DNA from: Lachnospiraceae bacterium
GTDB lineage: Bacteria; Bacillota; Clostridia; Lachnospirales; Lachnospiraceae
Assembly (NCBI GenBank): GCA_015057665.1
Contig: SVDY01000005.1
Coordinates: 62,001-126,000 of the forward strand
Reading direction: 5' to 3'
Length of the DNA stretch: 64,000 bases
Shown: piece by piece, positions 36,021 to 44,988 of the stretch
Layout: the number at the start of each line of letters is the position of its first letter
Position numbering within the stretch: the first letter of the stretch is position 1
Made by a program: the position numbers and the translations under genes
Notes under the pieces: model-generated
Told to the model about the DNA's origin: nothing
Database searches by the model: none
What the model saw: the letters and a program-made list of their open reading frames with translations, nothing else

Positions 36021-37295
36021 TTATTTTCCTCCTTTTGTGATTATAGCTAAGATTTCTTCATCTCTATAGTATCTTGCCGATGTATAAGTACGAAGCTTAT
36101 TGGATGAAGTAATAACAGGCATAGTCTTACAAAGCGGATTGTTCATGTACATGAGCGGACAAATATAAGATGTAATAACACCAGTTGCTTTTAAACGCGG
36201 CGCATATTCTGTTTTGTAAAATTCTTTTAAAACGCCAGGTGCAGCGGTAAGAACAGTTGGGATGACAACCTTTTTCTCTCCGCTTTTCTTTAATCCTGCT
36301 TCAATATTATCTGTCCAGTCTTTTAACTGCTGTAAGGAAAGGTGTGGACATCCAAGAAAACAAAGTTTTGGAGAAGCGTCTTTTTTCTTCCAAACAACTG
36401 GATAATTGTTCTGAACCCTTTCTAATTCCGCATCATCAATGATATATTCTTTTGCACCCTCCGCAATAAGGGATTCTCCCAATTCCACGGCTTCCGGTGT
36501 AAGATTTGCAATATGATAAAGACCTACGGCACCATTGGATGCTGTGGCCGCACCGAAATCTTTCAGATAGGAACATGCAGATTCATTCAATTCTGTTCCA
36601 ATCCACTGATCAAGACCTGCCACGTATGGTACATCCTCCATTACTTTCATACCGATGGCAGATCCAAGAAGCTGCGCTTCAGGCTTCTTTGTAGTCTGCA
36701 CTTTCACTACCCATGTTGCTTTTCTTCCTTCATCCGTAAGAAGTCCGAAGTACGGAACGTATCCTACTAATGAACCCATAATGTCAATAATACCAGAGTT
36801 CCGGTTACATCTTGCTCCAAGAACAGAGTTGGCATAGACTACGGCACTGGATTCTGCCCAGGAAAGGATATCTCCTTTCTTTGGCTGGTTGCCAACCTGA
36901 TCCATATAACAGGTACAGCTAAATGCATCCTCATTCATAAGACCAAGTTCTTTTAACTGTTTTTCATAGAAATCCTGCTTTGTGTACATAAATTTTTGAA
37001 AAACAAGATTCTGAAGGAAATTAGCAGGAACATTTTTATCCATTGGACGAGGGTCTACAGAGAATTTCTGACCGGACGTCACACCGGCATCAAGAATCTG
37101 CTGCATTAAGTCATATACCGGAGACATTACCTTAAGTCCAAAAGATGTTACAAGGTGATTATATTCAGATGTAATAGAAACAAGCTTTTCGGCCTCAAAT
37201 GCATCACCATACATTACGAGGGTTTTCATAACTTTGGCTAAAGTTTCCCCTTTTGCGCCGTCAAGAATCGCCTGTTGTTCATTTGTTAAAATCAT
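36021..37295 (-). CDS. aconitase X catalytic subunit
   Basis: 424 residues, DUF521 family. The likely Fe-S ligands are the cysteines in GARCNRNSG, FLGCPHLSL and ICPLMYMN, at the places expected for AcnX. The substrate is not readable: cis-hydroxyproline dehydration is the known bacterial activity, but no proline racemase or pyrroline-2-carboxylate reductase is adjacent. The neighbour upstream is a flavin Fe-S reductase, so a dehydration then reduction is plausible. Confidence 0.88.
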   Translation of the reverse strand: MILTNEQQAILDGAKGETLAKVMKTLVMYGDAFEAEKLVSITSEYNHLVTSFGLKVMSPVYDLMQQILDAGVTSGQKFSVDPRPMDKNVPANFLQNLVFQKFMYTKQDFYEKQLKELGLMNEDAFSCTCYMDQVGNQPKKGDILSWAESSAVVYANSVLGARCNRNSGIIDIMGSLVGYVPYFGLLTDEGRKATWVVKVQTTKKPEAQLLGSAIGMKVMEDVPYVAGLDQWIGTELNESACSYLKDFGAATASNGAVGLYHIANLTPEAVELGESLIAEGAKEYIIDDAELERVQNNYPVVWKKKDASPKLCFLGCPHLSLQQLKDWTDNIEAGLKKSGEKKVVIPTVLTAAPGVLKEFYKTEYAPRLKATGVITSYICPLMYMNNPLCKTMPVITSSNKLRTYTSARYYRDEEILAIITKGGK

Positions 37296-37326
37296 TGTTT
37301 GTTTCTCCTTTTATATAGAAACCGGA

Positions 37327-39387
37327 TTACAGTTTCATACAGATATCCCAGGCACCCCAGATAACTGTTCTTAAGTTTCCTACTTTCGCTGCGTCACCGA
37401 TGACATGAACATTTTTTCCCTTTTTCGCAAGAGGTGCCGGATTATAACCGACAGACAGAATAACAGTATCAGACGGAATATCAAATGCCTTGCCTGATTT
37501 ATCTTTTACGGTTACGAACCCTTCATTGACAGACTGAAGAGATGTCTCTAAATGGACAGGCACTTTATTCGTCTTAAAGAAATCACGAAGGTAGCTTGTG
37601 TTTGCAAGACAGATTCCTTTGGTAACAATTAAGTCATCCATCATTTCCACGATAGTTGGATTTTTACCCTGAAGGTATAATTCATAGGCGATTTCACAAC
37701 CGGTAAGACCACCACCGATAATTGTAACCTTCTGTCCTGTTTCTTTTTTGCCAAGAAGGTAATCCACTGCTTCTATTGTTGTGTCCGCACCCGGTACCGG
37801 AATCTGTTTTGCCACTGCACCTGTAGCAACGACCACTTCGTCAGCGCCAAGACTGTTTATATCTTTTACTTCTGTATTCATGTGCACATTGATTGGATAT
37901 TTAGAAAGTTCACGAATATACCATGCGATTAATTCACGATCTTTTTCCTTGAAAGAAGGAGCTGCTGCTGCAATGAACACACCTCCAAGCTTATCATCTC
38001 TTTCATAGAGGTCGACTTTATGTCCACGTTTTGCACATACTAAAGCCGCTTCCATACCGCCAATACCACCGCCGATTATGGCAATTTTTTTCTGCTTTTT
38101 GGCAGGTGCAATGTAGTATTTTTTAGACTGCATTGTCTCTGGGTTTAAGGCACAGCGGGCAAGTCCCATGGTATCAGTCAAATCCTGTGTATTGGCATGT
38201 CCTTTAGAGGAAGAGAAATTGAAACATCCGCTGTGGCAGCAGATACATGGTTTAATTTCCTCCATACGGTCTTCGATGATTTTCGTAATCCATTCAGGGT
38301 CTGTTAAGAACTGACGTGCAACACCTACACCGTCAATCTTTCCTTCTGCCACTGCTTTGGCACCTGTCGCTGGATCCATTCTTCCGGCACAAACAACAGG
38401 AATATCCACAAATTTCTTAATGTGTGCAACGTCACTTAAGTTACAGTTTTCCGGCATATACATTGGCGGATGCGCCCAGTACCAGGAGTCGTAAGTTCCG
38501 TTGTCTGCATTTAACATATCGTAGCCGGCATCCTGAAGATATTTTGCAGCCTTTTCAGACTCTTCCATGTTACGTCCTGCCTCTACATAATCTTCCCCCG
38601 GCATAGCGCCTTCGCAGAATCCTTTCATCTTGGATTCTACAGAATAGCGAAGGGATACGGGATAATCATCACCGCAGGATTCTTTGATGGCCTTTACAAC
38701 TTCTACTGCAAAGCGGTAGCGGTTTTCAAAACTTCCGCCATATTCGTCTGTACGTTTGTTAAAAAATTCAATAGCAAACTGATCAAGAAGGTAACCTTCA
38801 TGTACCGCATGCACTTCTACTCCGTCCACACCTGCTTCTTTACAAAGTTTTGCTGTCTTTGCAAATGCTTCGATGATTTCGTGAATCTGTTCCACTGTCA
38901 TCTCCGGGCAAATGATATCATGAGCCCATCTGGAAGGCTGGGGACTTGGACATGCAAGCTCATGAGAGGTATCAATAATTGGCTTTACCAATGCTCTTGT
39001 CAATTTGTTTTTATGTAATGGGGCAACTAATTCTGTAATCGCCCAGGAACGTCCCATCCCTGCTGTTAACTGAATAAATAATTTGGCACCTGTTTTGTGG
39101 ATCTCGTCCATAAAAACTTTTAATTCTTCAAACATCTTCGGGTTCTGCCATAACCATTTGCCCCAGAAAGTATCGCGTAGAGGTGCAATACCGGGAATAA
39201 TAAGACCAACGTTATTGTTAGCTCTCTCTAAAAATAATTTGGCTGCTTCTTTGTCAAAATGACAACCGCCAAGTTCGAACCATCCAAAAAGGGAGGTTCC
39301 GCCCATTGGACACATAACGATACGGTTCTTGATTTCTACGTTACCAATGTGCCATGGGGTAAAAAGGGATTCATATTTCTGATCCAT
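37327..39387 (-). CDS. Fe-S flavoprotein of the 2,4-dienoyl-CoA reductase / old yellow enzyme family
   Basis: 686 residues. An N-terminal FMN TIM barrel of the old yellow enzyme type (1-370; GVDGVEVHAVHEGYLLDQF, RTDEYGGSFENR) is followed by 4Fe-4S cysteines CICCHSGC and LARC near residues 375-415, then two nucleotide-binding domains, GGGIGGMEAALV for FAD and GGGLTGCEIAYEL for NAD(P)H. This layout matches FadH, BaiCD/BaiH and other anaerobic enoate reductases. Upstream of and in line with the AcnX genes (31 bp), it could reduce the double bond made by AcnX; this is inference. Confidence 0.9.
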   Translation of the reverse strand: MDQKYESLFTPWHIGNVEIKNRIVMCPMGGTSLFGWFELGGCHFDKEAAKLFLERANNNVGLIIPGIAPLRDTFWGKWLWQNPKMFEELKVFMDEIHKTGAKLFIQLTAGMGRSWAITELVAPLHKNKLTRALVKPIIDTSHELACPSPQPSRWAHDIICPEMTVEQIHEIIEAFAKTAKLCKEAGVDGVEVHAVHEGYLLDQFAIEFFNKRTDEYGGSFENRYRFAVEVVKAIKESCGDDYPVSLRYSVESKMKGFCEGAMPGEDYVEAGRNMEESEKAAKYLQDAGYDMLNADNGTYDSWYWAHPPMYMPENCNLSDVAHIKKFVDIPVVCAGRMDPATGAKAVAEGKIDGVGVARQFLTDPEWITKIIEDRMEEIKPCICCHSGCFNFSSSKGHANTQDLTDTMGLARCALNPETMQSKKYYIAPAKKQKKIAIIGGGIGGMEAALVCAKRGHKVDLYERDDKLGGVFIAAAAPSFKEKDRELIAWYIRELSKYPINVHMNTEVKDINSLGADEVVVATGAVAKQIPVPGADTTIEAVDYLLGKKETGQKVTIIGGGLTGCEIAYELYLQGKNPTIVEMMDDLIVTKGICLANTSYLRDFFKTNKVPVHLETSLQSVNEGFVTVKDKSGKAFDIPSDTVILSVGYNPAPLAKKGKNVHVIGDAAKVGNLRTVIWGAWDICMKL

Positions 39388-39482
39388 AATTTTTTCCTTT
39401 CATTCCGGTCTCAATCAAAAGACACAGAAATATCATTGTTACTTCTTTGTCATAAGAATCTACTGTAGTTTACACCTAAAAT

Positions 39483-39532
39483 AAAAATAAGTCAACAGTT
39501 GTTGATACGTCAACTTCTATCGACTTATTTTT
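39483..39532 (-). terminator. terminator of the ArsC-like gene
   Basis: AAAAATAAGTC pairs with GACTTATTTTT (11 bp) around an inner GTTGA-TACG-TCAAC hairpin; the minus strand continues TTTATTTT. Confidence 0.75.
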
Positions 39533-39563
39533 AAACTACTTCTAACTGCTTATTTCCAGCTGC

Positions 39564-39905
39564 TTATTTCCAGTTTTTCCAAATCTCTGGCTCATAACCA
39601 AGGGTGGCTTGTTTTCCATTTCTTACGATTGGAACTTTAATCACTTTCTGGTTTTCTAAAATTTTCTCCACTTTATCTTCCGGAGAAATATACTGAATTA
39701 AGGCAAGTAAATCTTTATCTTTGCAGTTCGGATCGATTAAGGCTTCATATCCTCCAACTGCCTGACATACTGCGTTGAATTCTCCTTTGCTTAGACCCTT
39801 TTCTTTCATATCTATAAACTGATATTTAATTCCACGTTCTTTAAAATAACGCTCTGCTTTCTTGGTATCGAAAGATTTGCGGGTGCCGAATATCTGAATG
39901 TTCAT
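39564..39905 (-). CDS. ArsC/Spx family thioredoxin-fold protein without active-site cysteines
   Basis: 113 residues. The fold is clear from the start MNIQIFGTRKSFDTKKAERYF and the C-terminal KVPIVRNGKQATLGYEPEIW. Where ArsC has CxxS and Spx has CxxC, the sequence reads SFDT, so both redox positions are lost; the conserved Arg that binds arsenate in ArsC is also not in the usual place. The other cysteines do not form a pair. It may be a binding or regulatory member rather than a reductase. It is monocistronic. Confidence 0.85.
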   Translation of the reverse strand: MNIQIFGTRKSFDTKKAERYFKERGIKYQFIDMKEKGLSKGEFNAVCQAVGGYEALIDPNCKDKDLLALIQYISPEDKVEKILENQKVIKVPIVRNGKQATLGYEPEIWKNWK

Positions 39906-39970
39906 ACTCTCATCTCCTGTTACGTTCCTATTTATTTTATATCAAATTAAACTGTATTACGATCTATATG

Positions 39971-40771
39971 TTATGCCTGAAAGAACTCATAGACTCTTTT
40001 ATTAAAGTCTTTTTCCAACTCCTGAGTCACTCCATGGCCCATACCGTCGTACATATAGATAGCAGCGTTAAGAGTCTCAGCCAGTTCTTCGGATGCCTCT
40101 CCCGTTGCAATCAAATCTTTCTTCGCGCCAAGAACCAACACCGGACAGGTTATCTTATGAATCTCTTCATATCTGTTATAGTTCGCCGCAGCCTTTGCAA
40201 GACGGATAAAACGATCGATGCCTTTTGGTTTATAGAACTTCACTACAAGAGGAACCAGAAAACCATATTGCTTCCTATATTTGCCGGAATACATTTTAAC
40301 AAGCATATCCCTAGTAAACTCTTCCATGCGGCCGTTGCTTACCATAGTAATCCAGTTGTCAATACAGGTTTCCACCGTCTGATTTGGTCTGGCAAGAGTC
40401 ACCGCGAGAACCATTTTGTCTACCAATTCCGGATAGTCCATGGCAAGACACTGGGCGATCATACCGCCCTGAGATACTCCAAGTATATTCGCCCTGGAAA
40501 TGCCCAGTTGTTTCATGGCATAGGCTGTATCATGAGCAATGTCTTCTACAGAATATCCTTCCGGCACATCTTCTATACGGTCAAACATATAGACACGATA
40601 GTCTTTAGCAAAAACTCGATAAAGGATTGCCATTAATAAAGAGGTACCTTTGACCCGGTTGAAAGAAAGGCCGGGAATCATGATAAGAGGCTTATTACCG
40701 TGACCGAAAGCAATGTAATCCATGGTGGTGTTATTGATTTTTATTGTGTTCTCTTCTCTTTTGTATAACAT
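39971..40771 (-). CDS. alpha/beta hydrolase
   Basis: About 266 residues from the ATG at 40769-40771, inside the end of the CPBP gene region with a GAGGTAA site. The nucleophile elbow GVSQGG is near residue 100, Asp in LVLGAKKDLIATG near 222, and His in DGMGHGVTQ near 247, a complete Ser-Asp-His triad. The substrate cannot be predicted. It overlaps the CPBP protease gene end, so the two are coupled. Confidence 0.9.
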   Translation of the reverse strand: MLYKREENTIKINNTTMDYIAFGHGNKPLIMIPGLSFNRVKGTSLLMAILYRVFAKDYRVYMFDRIEDVPEGYSVEDIAHDTAYAMKQLGISRANILGVSQGGMIAQCLAMDYPELVDKMVLAVTLARPNQTVETCIDNWITMVSNGRMEEFTRDMLVKMYSGKYRKQYGFLVPLVVKFYKPKGIDRFIRLAKAAANYNRYEEIHKITCPVLVLGAKKDLIATGEASEELAETLNAAIYMYDGMGHGVTQELEKDFNKRVYEFFQA

Positions 40772-40781
40772 GACGGTTACC

Positions 40782-41513
40782 TCACTTCTTTTCATTCACA
40801 GTCAAAGCAAGATACAGCGCATATGCCCCTGCAATCACCGCAATCAAAAGACCTGAAAATATTTCTTTTTCCGGTGTCATCACTGCCTCATTGCCAATCA
40901 CACTTAAACTGTTAAAAATACTATGGGTCAAAATACAAGGCACCAGACTCTTCGTCTTACAATAAATCATAACAAAGGCAAAACCAATGGCTGCTGCATA
41001 GATTACCTGTAAAAGATTTGGCAGAAGTTCCGCTCCGGAACCATTAAATAAATTTACTATATGACCCATTCCAAAAGTCACACTTGAAACAATAATAGCT
41101 GATCTAATTCCGTCTTTCGCCATTGCCTGAAATAAAAATCCACGGAATATCATTTCTTCTAAGAAACCAACACAAATCATGGACAAAATGTATAAAAGGG
41201 TTTCCAATGGTGACACATTCATAGTTACGCCATACCAAAGGTTTGCTGTCAAAAGGATGACTAAAGGGATGTAAAATAACATCTTGGAGGCAGGCAGTTC
41301 CGGCTTGCAAAGTCCATATTTTTTAGACAAATCATTTCTTTTGACGAAGAGAAATAATATAACAGAAAGAAGGATCAGAATAGGTAATGTTACGATTTTT
41401 AGAATTCCTATCTCTGTGGATATATTATCTCCCATTGATGCAAATACAACATATGCAATAATCCATGCCACTGCAAACCAAATCTCACTTTTTTCATATA
41501 AATTTTCCAGCAT
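40782..41513 (-). CDS. CPBP family intramembrane glutamic protease
   Basis: About 243 residues, start ATG at 41511-41513 behind GAGGTGG. Seven to eight membrane helices; the Abi/CPBP motifs are FLEEMIFRGFL (EExxxR), FGMGHIVN (FxxxH) and CILTHSIFN (HxxxN/B). Bacterial members process peptides or confer self-immunity to bacteriocins; no bacteriocin gene is seen near. Confidence 0.92.
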   Translation of the reverse strand: MLENLYEKSEIWFAVAWIIAYVVFASMGDNISTEIGILKIVTLPILILLSVILFLFVKRNDLSKKYGLCKPELPASKMLFYIPLVILLTANLWYGVTMNVSPLETLLYILSMICVGFLEEMIFRGFLFQAMAKDGIRSAIIVSSVTFGMGHIVNLFNGSGAELLPNLLQVIYAAAIGFAFVMIYCKTKSLVPCILTHSIFNSLSVIGNEAVMTPEKEIFSGLLIAVIAGAYALYLALTVNEKK

Positions 41514-41615
41514 TTTATGTACCACCTCGTCAAGTTCTGCATTTTGTATTTTTTATTTTAACATAGAATGCAGTTTATCGCTATGAATTGATACAATCTC
41601 TTTCACTTTCCTTCG

Positions 41616-41762
41616 TTAATTTCGTATCATTTGCTTCGCTAATTCTATAATCCATTCCTTTTTCGGTAAAAGTTCAATCCATTCTGTTGGAATTTATTTC
41701 ATTCCATAATAAAGACCTGCTATTCCACCAGCAACCGCTCCTACAGTATCTGTGATATCCTA
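41616..41762 (-). pseudogene. C-terminal remnant of an ADP-ribosylglycohydrolase
   Basis: Read on the minus strand from about 41759, the frame gives DITDTVGAVAGGIAGLYYG, a stop, then IPTEWIELLPKKEWI to a final stop at 41616. This matches the metal-binding DTD and glycine-rich C-terminus of DraG/ADP-ribosylglycohydrolase proteins, followed by their usual IPxxW tail. Only about 48 codons remain, with an in-frame TAA in the middle and nothing before. It sits next to a VWA and a macrodomain gene. Confidence 0.75.
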
Positions 41763-41772
41763 CATAATCTAA

Positions 41773-42444
41773 TTATCTGTTTTTTTTGTGTCTCTTCTTA
41801 TAATCTGCTTCAATTTCTTCCTTCCATTCTTCACTAAGCGCCATGGCCGGACACTCTACAGATGCTCTGACACGGCTTACTGCTTTACTGAGAACCTTAT
41901 AATTTACTGCAGTTCCCACAGCATCACATTCATAATTTACTGCACGGTCAGCTCCGATACCGAAACGGCCGGCTACTTCAATGGCGTCAATATTTGCTCC
42001 AAGAAATAAGAACTCCCAGCCATATTTCTCTTTCTGGCGTTCCACCATCTTCTTTACTTTGTCGTATGTATATCTGCGGCTGGAATTTTCCATGCCATCT
42101 GTTGTGATGATAAATAATGTCTTTTCCGGTCTGTCTTCTTCTCTGGCATACTTGTGAACATTTCCAATGTGATGAATGGCACCGCCCACCGCATCAAGCA
42201 ATGCTGTGCAGCCACGTACATAATATTCTTTGTCTGTGATTGGTTTTATTTTATACAGATTTACTCGGTCATGAAGAACTTCCTGTGTGTCATCGAAAAG
42301 CACGGTGGAAACAATTGCTTCTCCCTCTTCTTTTTTCTGTTTCTCAAGGAGAGAATTATAACCGCCGATTGTATCTGCTTCTAATCCTCTCATAGAGCCG
42401 CTTCTGTCTAAAATAAATACGATTTCTGTTAAATTCTTTCTCAT
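41773..42444 (-). CDS. von Willebrand factor type A domain protein
   Basis: About 223 residues from the ATG at 42442-42444 (SD CGGAGGT). It is a single VWA domain: the MIDAS motif DRSGSM begins near residue 10, the Thr is in GCTALLDAVGG and the second Asp in TTDGMEN, so the metal site is complete. No signal peptide or membrane helix, hence cytoplasmic. Such proteins occur with tellurite-type, kinase or ADP-ribose modules. Here its neighbours are a macrodomain gene and a glycohydrolase remnant. Confidence 0.88.
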   Translation of the reverse strand: MRKNLTEIVFILDRSGSMRGLEADTIGGYNSLLEKQKKEEGEAIVSTVLFDDTQEVLHDRVNLYKIKPITDKEYYVRGCTALLDAVGGAIHHIGNVHKYAREEDRPEKTLFIITTDGMENSSRRYTYDKVKKMVERQKEKYGWEFLFLGANIDAIEVAGRFGIGADRAVNYECDAVGTAVNYKVLSKAVSRVRASVECPAMALSEEWKEEIEADYKKRHKKNR

Positions 42445-42503
42445 AATCTCTACCTCCGAACAATTGTTTTTTTGCTTCTGAGGCAACTATATCACAAGGT
42501 TGT

Positions 42504-42533
42504 AAAAAAGAGGTCGCCTCTGCGGCGACCTCT
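42504..42533 (-). terminator. terminator of the macrodomain gene
   Basis: A 10-bp stem AGAGGTCGCC/GGCGACCTCT with a 5-nt loop, followed on the minus strand by six T residues, 4 bp after the stop codon at 42537. Confidence 0.9.
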
Positions 42534-42536
42534 GAA

Positions 42537-43745
42537 TTAATCAATAAAACATGGCAATCCATGTTCTTCAAGCGCTATATCAATTTCAATCATATCGAAG
42601 ACTTCGTGCTCGATAAAAAAGGAGAAAATAATATCTCTCTTATCACAAGGCGATAATGCATACCCTGCTCTCGCCAGCAGATCCTTGGTTTCATCCAGGT
42701 TCAATCTGGCACCTACACATAAGCGCATGGCAGTTGCCTTATCTGGATGATAGTCAGGATTTAATTTAATCTTTGAAAACAACTGCTTTGTGACAATGGC
42801 TTTCTTATATACTTCTGCATTGGTCAGCTTCTTGATGCCAATCAAATACATCAAATATTCCTGAAAGGTATCGGACATATGCTTCATGCGTTCTTCCAAG
42901 GCTGATTCGTGTTCTTCCAAAAAGTCATAATAAGCATCATCGAATTCATCAAATGCTTCGCTTTCTTTCTGTATTGGTGCACAAAGAGCACTCGGTGCCA
43001 TAGCGCATTCACCTAGAGAATCTGCCACCGACAGTTCCCTTCGGATGCTTTGGCAACTAAGCATTTCGACTGACACACCAATCTGCACATTTTTTGAAGC
43101 ATTTTTTACTTTTGTCTCTAAATCGGCTCTTTCTCTGCGATATGTATCATATCCCGGTTCATCACTTCTTACAGAACCAAAATATCGGTCTCCGTATTCT
43201 TCTTCACGCTTATCACAAACATAATTGTGATCTATGTACGCTTTCAAATCTGGATAAAGATTTAACCCAAGCTTCGTAGCCGCAGTATCAAACACTACCA
43301 GATAAACAAGCATGTCCTGCTTCATGAGAAATGCATTGATTTCATCCAAAGCAATCCGCATTCCTTCTTCTTTTGGATAACCAAAACTTCCTGTTGCAAT
43401 CAATGGAAATGCAATACTTTTACATTCATATTGCGCTGCCAATGCAAGACTCTTTTTATAGCAATCTCGAAGCCGCTTTTCCTCCCCGGAAATCCCGTTA
43501 ATATAACGCGGACTTACTGCATGAATAATGTACTTTGCAGGAAGTTTAAAACCAAGAGTGATTGCAACCTCGCCTTCATTCATATATCCGATTTTCTTAC
43601 GTTCTACCAGAAGTTCTTCTTCCCCGGCCGCTTTATAAACGGCAGTATCAGTACCGGAAGAATACTTCGGCTTCGGATTTGCAGTGTTCACGATGGCGTC
43701 AACCTGCATTTTTGTTAAATCATTTCGAACAATTTTAAATGGCAT
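42537..43745 (-). CDS. macrodomain (ADP-ribose-binding/hydrolase) protein with C-terminal helical domain
   Basis: 402 residues from the ATG at 43743-43745 (SD AAGGAGG). The first 165 residues form a macrodomain: VDAIVNTANPK, then AAGEEELL, and the phosphate loop FPLIATGSFGYPKEEG. The middle is Ser/Glu-rich; the C-terminal 120 residues form a helical domain seen in many Clostridia macrodomain proteins (GARLNLDETKDLLARAGYALS). Macrodomains remove or read ADP-ribose or O-acetyl-ADP-ribose. This fits the glycohydrolase remnant nearby. Confidence 0.9.
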   Translation of the reverse strand: MPFKIVRNDLTKMQVDAIVNTANPKPKYSSGTDTAVYKAAGEEELLVERKKIGYMNEGEVAITLGFKLPAKYIIHAVSPRYINGISGEEKRLRDCYKKSLALAAQYECKSIAFPLIATGSFGYPKEEGMRIALDEINAFLMKQDMLVYLVVFDTAATKLGLNLYPDLKAYIDHNYVCDKREEEYGDRYFGSVRSDEPGYDTYRRERADLETKVKNASKNVQIGVSVEMLSCQSIRRELSVADSLGECAMAPSALCAPIQKESEAFDEFDDAYYDFLEEHESALEERMKHMSDTFQEYLMYLIGIKKLTNAEVYKKAIVTKQLFSKIKLNPDYHPDKATAMRLCVGARLNLDETKDLLARAGYALSPCDKRDIIFSFFIEHEVFDMIEIDIALEEHGLPCFID

Positions 43746-43851
43746 GGTAATCACCTCCTTAAATTTATTCTAATCCAAATCTGTAGATTCCATTAGTCTT
43801 TGCTGTGCTCGTTCCAGCTCTATGTTTTTGATGATTGCATTGTGGTATATC

Positions 43852-44190
43852 TTACGAAAGCCGGCTCAAATAGATGCCGCCGTTTTCTTTCAGCCACTTC
43901 TGGCATTTGCGATATTCCGGTAATACCCGCTCCACTTCCGCATAAAACGCTGAAGAATGATTCATATGTTTTCTATGACAAAGTTCATGAACAACCACAT
44001 AGTCAATCACTTCCTCCGGAAACAGCATCAAAAGACAATTAAAATTTAAGTTACCCTTGCTGGAACAGCTTCCCCACCGGGAACGTTGATTACGGATTGT
44101 GATTCTGCCGTAAGTAACGCCCACCAATGGAGCATATTTTCGCACTTTTTCCTGAATGACAACCAAAGCTTTATCCGCCAGTTCATGAAT
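43852..44190 (-). pseudogene. truncated YgjP-type (DUF45) metallopeptidase, C-terminal part only
   Basis: The frame reads IHELADKALVVIQ and then RITIRNQRSRWGSCSSKGNLNFN and HELCHRKHMNHS, the zinc motif of YgjP/SprT-like proteins. Full members have about 230 residues; here the first half is missing. An in-frame TAG lies directly before the homology and there is no ribosome-binding site or ATG, so it is not expected to be expressed as such. The break point coincides with the end of the hipA fragment, indicating a deletion that joined the two genes. Confidence 0.8.
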
Positions 44191-44709
44191 CTATTCAGTA
44201 TATTATTTTCTTTAATAAATTTTCTGTCATAACGTTTTGTGGCAAAAAGTACTGTTTCATCGTCACCACCGGTAGTAACGATAAAACTTTCCGGAATCTC
44301 AATTCCTAAATACTTTGCAGTCAGAAGACACATCTGCTCATTGGCAACAATTTTTTTCAATCTAACATGACTTTGTTTCACGATATGCGTGCTTGGTGCT
44401 TCACCAATTGGCAAATACCATTTTTCCTCTTTTTCATCATAGTAGAGACCAACTTTTCCATATGCATCCATTCAGCTACACATCTTCTCGTAAATCCTTC
44501 CGGAAGTAATCCTTCAAAAAAGATCCTGGTACGAGCTGCATCAAATGTTTTTCTTCTAATGGAAGCCCTATGGATATCGCACGATGTTCTTGATTTTCTA
44601 AATAAGTATCCGCATATGTAAAACAAGCATCTGTAGAATCTCTTCCAGCAATTTCACCTACATATACACTTTCTCCATTAATTTCGATAAATACAGACAA
44701 TCTTCCCAT
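44190..44709 (-). pseudogene. hipA: broken hipA (toxin kinase of a HipBA-type module)
   Basis: HipA homology is spread over three minus frames: MGRLSVFIEINGESVYVGEI to LPLEEKH (44709 to about 44550), then ARTRIFFEGLLPEGFTRRCV (about 44545 to 44475), then KWYLPIGEAPSTHIVKQSHV to ATKRYDRKFIKENNIL (about 44460 to 44190). One frameshift, one internal deletion with a frame change, and loss of the kinase C-terminal lobe leave no functional kinase. Start ATG at 44707-44709 overlaps the hipB end. Confidence 0.85.
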
Positions 44710-44713
44710 CACG

Positions 44714-44923
44714 TTATCCTCTTCTTTCAACCAACAAATCCAGGCCTAAAATATTGATCAAACGAACTGTTTTCTCTATCTCCGCTGTCGGTTTTCCACG
44801 TTCCAAGTCCGAAATAAAGGTTACAGAAAGTCCTGTAAATTCAGACAAATACGCCTGCGTATAATTTAATTCTTTTCTTAGCCGTACGGCTATGTCAATA
44901 TCTATTATTTTAAAAAAATACAA
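44714..44923 (-). CDS. hipB: HipB-like XRE antitoxin/regulator
   Basis: 69 residues, essentially one XRE helix-turn-helix (LRKELNYTQAYLSEFTGLSVTFISDLERGKPT). It lies directly before and overlapping hipA, the HipB position. The open frame has only a TTG at its beginning and no clear ribosome-binding site, so translation may be weak or lost. As hipA is broken, it may now be an orphan. Confidence 0.75.
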   Translation of the reverse strand: MYFFKIIDIDIAVRLRKELNYTQAYLSEFTGLSVTFISDLERGKPTAEIEKTVRLINILGLDLLVERRG

Positions 44924-44988
44924 CTTTTAACAACAATCAAAAAACAATACATATATGCATTTTCCATATCGCTATGGCACAAACTTCC

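Noticed and set aside
39968-40636. 222-codon plus-strand frame opposite the alpha/beta hydrolase
   Set aside because: Shadow of a clearly functional hydrolase with a full catalytic triad on the other strand.
41616-44923. Complete integrated mobile island
   Set aside because: No integrase, transposase, tRNA target or flanking repeats were seen; the region looks like gene turnover in place.
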